Shown here: positions 33,472 to 41,284 of the stretch, piece by piece
Layout of the letters: every line of letters begins with the position of its first letter
Position numbering within the stretch: the first letter of the stretch is position 1
Source: Streptomyces sp. CG1
GTDB lineage: Bacteria > Actinomycetota > Actinomycetes > Streptomycetales > Streptomycetaceae
Length of the DNA: 64,000 nucleotides
Assembly: GCF_041080625.1 (NCBI RefSeq)
Contig: NZ_CP163518.1
Span: forward strand, 6,937,501 to 7,001,500
Direction: 5' to 3'
The notes under the pieces: model-generated
The model's database searches: none
Told to the model about the DNA's origin: nothing
What the model saw: only the letters and a program-made list of their open reading frames with translations
Made by a program: the position numbers and the translations under genes

Positions 33472-36400
33472 ATGACCCCCCGCGCTCCCGGCAGTCCGAC
33501 GAGCGGCGTGAGCCCGGTGCTCACGGCGCTGGTCGCGCGTATGCGGGACGCGGGGATCGCGCCAGGGGTCGAGGAGCTGGCGGACGCGCTGTGGCTGGCG
33601 CGCTGGCTTCCGGCTTCCGGGGAACAGGCCGACGGGGCGGGAGCGGGTCCCCTCCCGGATCCGGAACCGTCCGCCGGCACCGACACGCTCCCCCCACGCC
33701 GGCTCCCCCGGGCGCATCCGCCCGCCGAGGACGACGGGCCCCGACAGCCCGACAACGCCCGCCTGTTCGTCCCCGGCCCGGGCGGTGACGACGGCACCGA
33801 CACCCGGATGACCCCGGTCCGCGTCCCCGCCGCCCCCGCCCTGCCCGAACCCCTCGCCCTGCAACGAGGGCTACGGCCCCTGCAGCGCTACCGCGCACCC
33901 GTACGACCGGTTCCGCGCACCCTCGACGAGCAGGCCACCGCCCAACGCGCCGCCGAGTCCGGGCTCGTCCTGCCCGTCCTGCGCACCGACCGGCGCCGGG
34001 AGGCCCGCCTGCTGCTCCTGATGGACGTCTCCACCTCGACGGCCGTCTGGCAGCAGGCCCTCGACGAACTGCGCCAGGTCTGCGCCCGCGCCGGCGCCTT
34101 CCGCGAGGTGCAGGTGCGCTATCTGCACGAGGCGCCCGGCGGGCTGCCCGGCTGCGCGGCCACCCCGGAGCCGGGTGCCATGCTCTACGCACCGGAGCAG
34201 CTCAGCGATCCGACGGGGCGGCGGGTCACGCTGGTCCTCAGCGACTGCGCCGGGCCCATGTGGCGCAGCGGCCGGGTGCAGCGGCTGCTGCACCGCTGGG
34301 CGGCCACGGCGCCCGTGGCCGTCGTACAGCCGTTGCCGCAGCGGATGTGGCTGCGGACGCATCTGCCCGCGCGGCGCGGGTTGTTGCAGCGGCGTGAGGG
34401 GCCTGCCGGGTCGCTGCGGTTCCGGCCCGACCGGGGCAAGGCCGAGGCCGGGGCGCTGCCGGTGCCGGTGCTGGCACTGCGCCGGGAGTCGGTGGAGGGC
34501 TGGGCGCGGCTGGTGTCCGGCGCCACGGGGCAGTCGCTGGCCGCCGCGGCCGGGTGGGTGCGGGCCGATCACCCGGCGTCCGGGGCGCCCTTGCGGGCGG
34601 CGGAGGAGCGCAGCGGCGAGGAGCGCGTCAATGCGTTCTGGCGTCAGGCGTCCTCCGAGGCGCGGCGGCTGGCGGTGTATCTGTCGGCGGTACCGCTGTA
34701 TCTGCCGGTGATGCAGCTGGTGCAGCACGCGATGCTGGCCGGGAGCGGCCCGGATGTCCTCTCCGAGGTGCTGCTGAGCGGGCTGCTCAGGCGGCGGGAG
34801 GACGCGGACGATCTGCGGGCGGTGCGCTACGACTTCCTGCAGGGGGTCGCTTCCGAGCTGCGGTCGCGGCTGTCCGTCGAGGAGGCGGAGCTGCTCTTCA
34901 AGCACTGCTCCGAGTACGTGGAACGGAAGTTCGGGCGAAGCGCGCGGAACTTCCCCGCGCTGGCCGGTGCGTTTCTGCGGGGAGCGGTGCCGTCGGACGG
35001 GGAGTTGTCCACGGGCCCGGGGGAGCCGGAACCGGCAGGGCTACGGGCGTTCGCCGAGGTGTCGGCGGCGGTGCTGCGGGACCTGGGGGCGCGGCTGCAG
35101 CCGGTGCCGGTGGCCGCGGCGGCCGGTCAGTTGCCCGGGGAGCTGCTGGAGCTGGGGCGGCGGGCGCTGGACCGGTTCCACGAGGAGGGCCTCACCCGGG
35201 AACTCGACGCGGCGGTGGGGTACTTCGGGGTGGCGGCGACCGATGTCCGGTCGGACACGGAGCGAGCCTCCGCTCACGAAGTCCTGGCCGACGCGCTGCT
35301 CACCCGGTGGCGGGTGCGGCGCGTGGGGGACGACCTCAGGGAGGCATGGGAGGCGGTCGAGCACACTTCGTCCCTGTCCGGGCTGCTCGTCCGGGGACTG
35401 GTGTGCTGGGCGCAGGCGCAGGAAGTGCGGTACGCGGGGGTCGACTTCGACGGTATTCCGGAGAGCCTGCGGGAGTGGGCCCGTCAGGAGCCGCGGCGGG
35501 CCGGGGAGCGAGCTCTGCGCGTGTTGCTGTACGAGGCCGAGGCGAGCCTTGTGGCCGTCATGGACGCGGCGGACGCGCCTGCGGAGCGACGCAAGGTCGC
35601 TGCCGAGGTGCTGACGGATGTGCGGCGGGACATCGCGGAGCTGGGCCCGGACGAAGGGATCGACGCCGAGTTCTGGTACGTCCGGCACCTGGAGCGGGCC
35701 ACCGACGCGGTGGGGGTATGGCTGACGGGCCTGGACGGGCTTGCCGTACGGGGGCGGTTGTGGCTGGACCTGGCCCGGCAGTACGCGGGGAAGGGGCCGG
35801 TCGCCAGGTCCGCCCCCGACCGGTGGCGTGCCGAGTACTGTGCCGCGCGGGCCGGTGACGACCTCGTCCGGGCGGCCGGCGCCGACACCCTTCTGCCGGA
35901 CGCGGTGCGCTGCCGGATCTGGCTGGACGCGGCGGCCGCCATCGAGATCGAGCAGCCCCCACGCGAGGACGCCCGGGAGCGGCGGACGCTGCTGTATGCG
36001 GTGGACGAGGCCCTGCGGGCCGCGGGCGACGACGAGGAGCTCAGGTTCGAGTGCCACGCGTGGGCCGCGAGGATCTACAGCGACCGCTACGCGCACTCCG
36101 CGGACCTGACCCAGCTGGACTGCGCCATCGACGCGTGGTCGGAGGCCGGATCGCTGCTCCACCTGGATGATCCCCGGCGGCCGGAGACGGCAGCCGACCT
36201 CGGTCGTGCCCTGTTCGAACGGTTCGTACAGGCGCAGTCGCCGGACGACCTCGCCCGGGCCGTCCACGTGCTGCGCCGCGCGGTCGAGCAGTCCCTGCCC
36301 GACGATCCCCAGCTGCCCCTGCGGCGCCGGAATCTGGCGGACGCGTACATCATGCGCTACCGGAAGACCGACGTACTGACCGAGCTGTACGAGGCCGACT

Positions 36401-36750
36401 GGCTGCTCGGCGAGGCTGTTCGCGGTGCCGACGACCCGGTGCACCTCGCCCGGTGCTGGAACAGCCGCGCGCACCTGTCCCTGGAGCTGCACGGGCGCAC
36501 CGGGGCGGTCACGCACCTGCACACGGCGATCGACTGCTTCGGCAAGGCCGTCGCGTACGCCGAGGAGGCGGGCGACGACGCACTGGTGGCCGAGGCCCTC
36601 AGAGGACGTGCCCGGGCACGGGAGCGGCAGGGCAGACCCGCCACGGCCCGGAGCGACTACGAACGTGCTCTCCGTCTGACCGGTCGCGCGAGCCCCGGCG
36701 ACGTCCAGCAGCGCCCATCCCCCCTGTCCCCCGAAACGGCCGACGAGTGA
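33472..36750 (+). CDS. SAV_2336-type protein: vWA-like domain plus TPR-like region
   Basis: 1092 aa. After a Pro-rich N-terminus, a vWA-like domain begins near residue 175 with a MIDAS motif D185-V-S-T-S189 (LLLMDVSTSTAVWQQAL), and continues through VTLVLSDCAGPMWRSG and AVVQPLPQRMWLRTHLP. The region to ~500 contains the SAV_2336 signature (LVSGATGQSLAAAAGWVRAD, EARRLAVYLSAVPLYLPVM). The last ~550 residues are helical TPR-like repeats (TAVTHLHTAIDCFGKAV-type near the end). Partner of the MoxR ATPase 3 bp upstream; its stop overlaps the FxsA start (GTGA). Confidence 0.88.
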   Translation: MTPRAPGSPTSGVSPVLTALVARMRDAGIAPGVEELADALWLARWLPASGEQADGAGAGPLPDPEPSAGTDTLPPRRLPRAHPPAEDDGPRQPDNARLFVPGPGGDDGTDTRMTPVRVPAAPALPEPLALQRGLRPLQRYRAPVRPVPRTLDEQATAQRAAESGLVLPVLRTDRRREARLLLLMDVSTSTAVWQQALDELRQVCARAGAFREVQVRYLHEAPGGLPGCAATPEPGAMLYAPEQLSDPTGRRVTLVLSDCAGPMWRSGRVQRLLHRWAATAPVAVVQPLPQRMWLRTHLPARRGLLQRREGPAGSLRFRPDRGKAEAGALPVPVLALRRESVEGWARLVSGATGQSLAAAAGWVRADHPASGAPLRAAEERSGEERVNAFWRQASSEARRLAVYLSAVPLYLPVMQLVQHAMLAGSGPDVLSEVLLSGLLRRREDADDLRAVRYDFLQGVASELRSRLSVEEAELLFKHCSEYVERKFGRSARNFPALAGAFLRGAVPSDGELSTGPGEPEPAGLRAFAEVSAAVLRDLGARLQPVPVAAAAGQLPGELLELGRRALDRFHEEGLTRELDAAVGYFGVAATDVRSDTERASAHEVLADALLTRWRVRRVGDDLREAWEAVEHTSSLSGLLVRGLVCWAQAQEVRYAGVDFDGIPESLREWARQEPRRAGERALRVLLYEAEASLVAVMDAADAPAERRKVAAEVLTDVRRDIAELGPDEGIDAEFWYVRHLERATDAVGVWLTGLDGLAVRGRLWLDLARQYAGKGPVARSAPDRWRAEYCAARAGDDLVRAAGADTLLPDAVRCRIWLDAAAAIEIEQPPREDARERRTLLYAVDEALRAAGDDEELRFECHAWAARIYSDRYAHSADLTQLDCAIDAWSEAGSLLHLDDPRRPETAADLGRALFERFVQAQSPDDLARAVHVLRRAVEQSLPDDPQLPLRRRNLADAYIMRYRKTDVLTELYEADWLLGEAVRGADDPVHLARCWNSRAHLSLELHGRTGAVTHLHTAIDCFGKAVAYAEEAGDDALVAEALRGRARARERQGRPATARSDYERALRLTGRASPGDVQQRPSPLSPETADE

Positions 36751-36899
36751 CCCTCCCCACCGACGACACCCACATACCCCTCCCGGAGATCGCCCCACCC
36801 GACCACACCGACCACCCGGTGCTGGCCGCGATCCTCGCCGAACTCCGGGCACGGGAAGGAGAGCCCACCGTCGTCGCCCACTACGAGGACGCGCCATGA
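36747..36899 (+). CDS. fxsA: FxsA-like precursor peptide with variant C-terminus
   Basis: 50 aa, GTG start overlapping the previous stop; its TGA overlaps the ATG of the radical SAM gene. The body fits FXSXX-COOH precursors: IPLPEI near the start, then HPVLAAILAELRAR. The family ends F-x-S-x-x; this one ends HYEDAP, that is Y-E-D-A-P, aromatic-x-Asp-x-x. FxsB-type enzymes join an aromatic ring to the beta carbon two residues on (three-residue cyclophane), and Tyr-Glu-Asp keeps that geometry. The family call rests mainly on context and this alignment. Confidence 0.75.
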   Translation: MTLPTDDTHIPLPEIAPPDHTDHPVLAAILAELRAREGEPTVVAHYEDAP

Positions 36900-38095
36900 G
36901 GACCCACCCGACATGGCCGTACGACACCCTGGACACGCGCGCCCACGAGCCCGTGCCCTTCCGGCAGTTCGTGCTGAAGGTGCACGGCCGCTGCAACCTC
37001 GACTGCACCTACTGCTACCTCTACCAGGGGCCCGACCACGGCTGGCGCGACCGTCCGCGGAGCACCGGCGCCCGCACCATGCGCCGCACGGCACAGCGCA
37101 TCGCCGAGCATGTCCGCACCCACCGCCTCGACGCCATCCGCATCGAACTCCACGGCGGCGAACCCCTCCTCACCGGCCCCGACCCGGTCCTCGCCTACAC
37201 CGACGCCGTACGCGAGGCCGTCGACGGCCAGGTCACCGCCACCGTCCAGACGAACGGCACACGGCTGACGCGCAGGACCCTCGACCGGCTCGCCGGCGCC
37301 GGGATCCGTGTCGGCCTCAGCCTCGACGGCGGTCGTCCCGCGCACAACGCCCGCCGCGTCGACCACGCCGGCCGGCCCGCCTGGCCCGCCGCCCGCGCGG
37401 CAGCGCTACGGCTCGCGGAGCGCCCGGAGTCGTACGCCGGAATCCTCTGCACGATCGACCTGACCACCGATCCGCTCGACGTCTACCGCTCCCTGCTCTC
37501 CCTGCGCCCGCCCGGCGTCGACTTCCTCCTGCCGCACGCCAACTGGGGCACATACGGCGGGCCCCCGGGAAGGCACCGCCCTGCCCCCACCCCGTATGGC
37601 GACTGGCTCACCGCCGTCTTCGACGCCTGGTGGGACATGAGGCGCCCCGAAGACCCCGTCCGCATCCGTCTGTTCCAGGAGATCGCCGCCCTCCTCCTCG
37701 GCGCTGCCAGCCGCGCCGAGGGCGTAGGACTGTCGCCCATGGCGGCCGTCGTCGTGGAGACCGACGGTGCCATCGAGCAGGTCGACGCCCTCAGGTCGGC
37801 GTACGAGGGAGCTTCCGAAACCGGTCTGAACGTCCACCGGCACTCCTTCGACGACGCCCTCCGCCACCCCGGCATCGCCGCACGCCAGCTGGGCGAGCGA
37901 GCGCTCGCCGACGAGTGTCTGAGCTGTCCCGTGGGCAAGGTGTGCGGAGGCGGGAACTACGTGCACCGGTACGCTCCTGGGACCGGGTTCCGGCACCCCA
38001 GTGCCTACTGCGCCGACCTGGAACGGCTCATCCGCCACATCGCGCACCGGCTGACCGGTACCGTTCTCAACTCAACACCTCTGAAGCCGATTTGA
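36896..38095 (+). CDS. fxsB: FxsB-type radical SAM/SPASM peptide maturase
   Basis: 399 aa. The [4Fe-4S]-SAM motif is C33-x3-C37-x2-C40 (RCNLDCTYCYLYQG), followed by IRIELHGGEPLLTGP and TATVQTNGTRLTRRTLDRLA, VGLSLDG. The C-terminal auxiliary-cluster (SPASM-like) region carries DECLSCPVGKVCGGG with a later YCADLERLI. These enzymes form cyclophane crosslinks on FxsA-like peptides. The start overlaps the peptide gene, so enzyme and substrate are coupled. I infer that Tyr46-Asp48 of the peptide is the modified pair; no other core motif is available in that peptide. Confidence 0.93.
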   Translation: MRTHPTWPYDTLDTRAHEPVPFRQFVLKVHGRCNLDCTYCYLYQGPDHGWRDRPRSTGARTMRRTAQRIAEHVRTHRLDAIRIELHGGEPLLTGPDPVLAYTDAVREAVDGQVTATVQTNGTRLTRRTLDRLAGAGIRVGLSLDGGRPAHNARRVDHAGRPAWPAARAAALRLAERPESYAGILCTIDLTTDPLDVYRSLLSLRPPGVDFLLPHANWGTYGGPPGRHRPAPTPYGDWLTAVFDAWWDMRRPEDPVRIRLFQEIAALLLGAASRAEGVGLSPMAAVVVETDGAIEQVDALRSAYEGASETGLNVHRHSFDDALRHPGIAARQLGERALADECLSCPVGKVCGGGNYVHRYAPGTGFRHPSAYCADLERLIRHIAHRLTGTVLNSTPLKPI

Positions 38096-38155
38096 CGCAC
38101 AATTGAATAACCTGTGCACACTCGTGACCAGGTTCAGTCGAGGGGAAACGGCGAG

Positions 38156-41116
38156 ATGGCGGCGGAACTCGGACACGTCACGGTGGTGTTCGCCGGACAG
38201 AGCGAGTCCTGGGCCAAGTGGATCGACCACCAGATCCGGGCCGCGGGACGGAGCACCACGCTGATCAGGTGGAACCCGCTGCGGCGGCCGCCGTCCGCCG
38301 AGGCGTTCGCCGAGCTGCTGAGCGCACCCGGGCGCGTGCTCCTGGTCATCGACGACTGGTACGAGCGGCTCGGCGCCGAGCGGTTCGACGCCTGGGCCGA
38401 GGCCCTGCGGCAGGTGCTGCCGGCCTACCAGGACCGGATCGCCGCCGTCAGCATCACCGCCCGGCCCATGCCGGAGGCCGTCATCGCCCTGGCCCCCGTC
38501 GAACTGCGCGGCCTCAGGCCGGAGATCGCGCGCAGCCGCGTGCTGGAGTGCGCCGGCATCCCGGCCCCGGGCACCCTGATCGACCTGCGCCGCGGCCCCC
38601 GGTTCCCGGACGATCCGCCGGACGTGTGGCAGGTCCCGCGCCGCAACCGCCGTTTCATCGGGCGCACCGAACTGCTGGAGAAGGTCTACGGCGCCTTCTC
38701 CGCCGCCGGGCCCGACGGCGCCGCCGTGGCGCTGCTCGGCCCGGGCGGCTTCGGGAAGACACAGCTGGCGCTGGAGTACGTCCACCGGTTCGCCGGCGAG
38801 TACGACATCGTGTGGTGGATCAGCGCATCCCAACGCGTCACCGCCCGCCAGCAGTTCGCCGACCTCGCGCCCGCGCTGGAGCTGCGCGACGCCGGTGATC
38901 TCGCGGCCACCATCACGGCCGTACGGCGGGCCCTCGACCGCACCCAGCGGCCCTGGCTGCTCGTCCTGGACGGCGCCGGGGACCCGGAGCGGCTGGTCGA
39001 CCTGCTGCCCGAGGGCCGCGGGCACGTCCTGATCACCACGCACCGCAGCGAGTGGGGCGCCCACGCCGAGAACATCGCCGTGCCCGTCTTCGAGCGCAGC
39101 GAGAGCGTCGCCTTCGTCTCGCGGCGCACGGAGCGGCTCAGCGACACCCAGGCCGCGCGTCTCGCCGAGGCCGTGGAGGACATGCCGCTGCTGCTCGACC
39201 AGACGTCCGCCTGGCTGGACATCAACCCGACCGTGCCGGCCGACGACTACATCCGGGACATCCGCGACGGCCGTCCGGACCGCTTCGGTGTGATGCCCTC
39301 CGGCCAGTACCCGGAGAGCTTCGAGGTCGCCTGGGCCAAGCTCGTCAACACCCTGCGCGAGGGCTCCGAGTCCGCCTGGCAGCTCCTCAACCTGCTCGTG
39401 TGCTTCTCGCACGACGTGGTGCCGGTACGGCTGCTGCAGACGGCCCGGCACGGCGATCTGCCCGCCGAACTGGCCGAGTTGATCACCGAGCCCAGCAGCT
39501 GGAACACCGCGCTGCGCAGGCTGTCGGAGATCACCTCCATGCGCATCGAGTACGAACCCGGCCCGCGGATGGACACCCAGACCGTCGGCACCCTGCGCAT
39601 GCACCGCCTCTTCCACCGCTTCGTCCGTTCCATCCAGTCACCCGCCGACGCCGAGCGCTATGCGGCCGCCGCCCGCAAGGTCCTCGTCTCCGCCGACCCG
39701 CGCGACTCCTCCTCGGCCGGCAACTGGGCACGGTACGCCGCTCTCATCCCGCACCTGGAACCGTCGGGCGCCCTGGAGTCGGCCGAAGGCGATGCCCGGG
39801 AACTCGTCCTGAACTGCATTGAATACCTGCGAATGCGCGGCGAGTACCACGACGGCTGGTGGCTCAGCCGTACGGCCGTCAAGCACTGGGAGGCCAGCTC
39901 CGGCGACACCGACCGCTCGGTGCTCGTCGCCGCCCACCAGCTCGCCAACATGCTGCGCCGCCTCGGCCGGTACGAGGACGCGAAGACCGTCGGCCAGGAG
40001 ACGCTCGGGCGTCTGGAACGCGCCGACGAGGTGCGGCCCATCGAGATCATCCGGGCCAAGGACGGCCTCGGCGGCACCCTCATGGCGCTCGGCCGGTACG
40101 GCGAGGCCCGCGCGCTGTTCGAGGAGGCCGCCACGGCCGCCGCCGCGGAACTCGGCGGGGAACATGTGCCGCGCACCCTCGCCGTCCGCAGCAACCTCGC
40201 CGTCGCCCTCGGCCTCCAGGGCCGCTACGCCGAGTCGCTCACCCTGCACCGCAAGGTCTTCGAGGCCCGGCTGGACATCCTCGGCGGCCGTGACGCCCTG
40301 ACCCTCAACTCCGCGCTGCACACCGCCTGGATGCTGCGGCTGCTCGGCAGCTACCGGGAGGCGCTGGCCATCCAGGGCCACAACTGCCGGGTGCACAGCC
40401 AGGTGCTGGACCGCACCCACAGCCAGACCCTGCTCGCCGAGCACAACCTCGCCCTGTGCGCCCGCCGCGTCGGCGACCTGCAGTTCGCGCACGCCATGCT
40501 GCGCGGGGTACGGGAGAAGCTGATCCGCCGGCGCGGGCCGCTGCACCCGGAGACGCTGATGGTGTCCTGCGACTACGCGATGATGCTGCGCGACCTGGGG
40601 CGCACCGAGGAGGCCCGCGACCTGGCCGAGGCCACCGCCACCCACTACGCCGCCCAGCTCGGCGAACGCCACCCGTACGCGATCGGCGCGCGGGACAACG
40701 TGGCGACCATCATGCGAGACCTGGGCGAGCACCGGGTGGCGCTGGACCTGTCCCGGCAGGCCGCACGTCAGATGCGGCGGACGGTCGGCAAGGACCATCC
40801 GTGGGCCATCGGCTGCGCCAAGAACGAGGTCGCCGCGCTGGCCGCCGTAGGAGAGACCGACGAGGCGGCCGAGCTGGGCCGAGAGGCCGCCGACCGCTCC
40901 GCGCGCGTCCTGGGCGACGCACACGTGCTCACCATCAGCCTGCGCGCCGGACTCGCACTGGACCTGGCCGAGCTGGGCCGGCGGGACGAGTCCGAGTCCC
41001 TCCACCAGGACGCGGTAACCCGCCTCACCTCCCTCCTGGGCGCCGACCACCCCCACACCCGCCGCATCCTCGAACGCCACCGCCCGTACTGGGACTTCGA
41101 GCCACAGCCGATCTGA
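38156..41116 (+). CDS. fxsT: FxsT: TIR-like, NB-ARC and TPR protein
   Basis: 986 aa from ATG 38156 (GAGGGG upstream); GTG 38114 would add 14 residues. Residues ~5-135 are TIR-like (VTVVFAGQSESWAKWIDHQI, VLLVIDDWYERL, ALAPVELRGL). A STAND/NB-ARC NTPase follows: Walker A GPGGFGKT (195-202), Walker B WLLVLDGA (267-274), and MPLLLDQTSAWL. The remaining ~450 residues are TPRs (RRLGRYEDAKTVGQETLGRL, LGLQGRYAESLTLHRKVFEA). It is named as the FxSxx-COOH system tetratricopeptide protein. Sensor (TPR), switch (NTPase) and effector (TIR) lie in one chain; whether the TIR has NADase activity cannot be read here. Confidence 0.9.
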   Translation: MAAELGHVTVVFAGQSESWAKWIDHQIRAAGRSTTLIRWNPLRRPPSAEAFAELLSAPGRVLLVIDDWYERLGAERFDAWAEALRQVLPAYQDRIAAVSITARPMPEAVIALAPVELRGLRPEIARSRVLECAGIPAPGTLIDLRRGPRFPDDPPDVWQVPRRNRRFIGRTELLEKVYGAFSAAGPDGAAVALLGPGGFGKTQLALEYVHRFAGEYDIVWWISASQRVTARQQFADLAPALELRDAGDLAATITAVRRALDRTQRPWLLVLDGAGDPERLVDLLPEGRGHVLITTHRSEWGAHAENIAVPVFERSESVAFVSRRTERLSDTQAARLAEAVEDMPLLLDQTSAWLDINPTVPADDYIRDIRDGRPDRFGVMPSGQYPESFEVAWAKLVNTLREGSESAWQLLNLLVCFSHDVVPVRLLQTARHGDLPAELAELITEPSSWNTALRRLSEITSMRIEYEPGPRMDTQTVGTLRMHRLFHRFVRSIQSPADAERYAAAARKVLVSADPRDSSSAGNWARYAALIPHLEPSGALESAEGDARELVLNCIEYLRMRGEYHDGWWLSRTAVKHWEASSGDTDRSVLVAAHQLANMLRRLGRYEDAKTVGQETLGRLERADEVRPIEIIRAKDGLGGTLMALGRYGEARALFEEAATAAAAELGGEHVPRTLAVRSNLAVALGLQGRYAESLTLHRKVFEARLDILGGRDALTLNSALHTAWMLRLLGSYREALAIQGHNCRVHSQVLDRTHSQTLLAEHNLALCARRVGDLQFAHAMLRGVREKLIRRRGPLHPETLMVSCDYAMMLRDLGRTEEARDLAEATATHYAAQLGERHPYAIGARDNVATIMRDLGEHRVALDLSRQAARQMRRTVGKDHPWAIGCAKNEVAALAAVGETDEAAELGREAADRSARVLGDAHVLTISLRAGLALDLAELGRRDESESLHQDAVTRLTSLLGADHPHTRRILERHRPYWDFEPQPI

Positions 41117-41134
41117 CCGACCGACGGAACGGCA

Positions 41135-41190
41135 GTCCCCCAGGGGCGCGGGGAACTGCGCGACCAGCCACAACGGACCGGCAGCCGCGA
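41135..41190. repeat. Streptomyces interspersed repeat (GGGGCGCGGGGAACTGCGCGACCAGCC type)
   Basis: The stretch containing CAGGGGCGCGGGGAACTGCG then CGACCAGCCACAACGGACCG belongs to a repeat I recognise from many Streptomyces intergenic regions. It lies 3' of fxsT. A related copy is at 49106-49175. Confidence 0.65.
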
Positions 41191-41222
41191 ACGGACTCAA
41201 CCAACCCCCATGGGTAGGCAAA

Positions 41223-41258
41223 GGGCCCGACACCGAGTAAGAACTCGGCACCGGGCCC
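41223..41258. terminator. Bidirectional terminator between fxsT and 2-oxoglutarate dehydrogenase
   Basis: GGGCCCGACACCGAGT and ACTCGGCACCGGGCCC pair around AAGA (16 positions, three mismatches or wobbles), flanked by AAA runs on both sides. Lies between convergent genes. Confidence 0.88.
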
Positions 41259-41284
41259 AAAGCTTCGGCTGAACCGCCGGAGGC

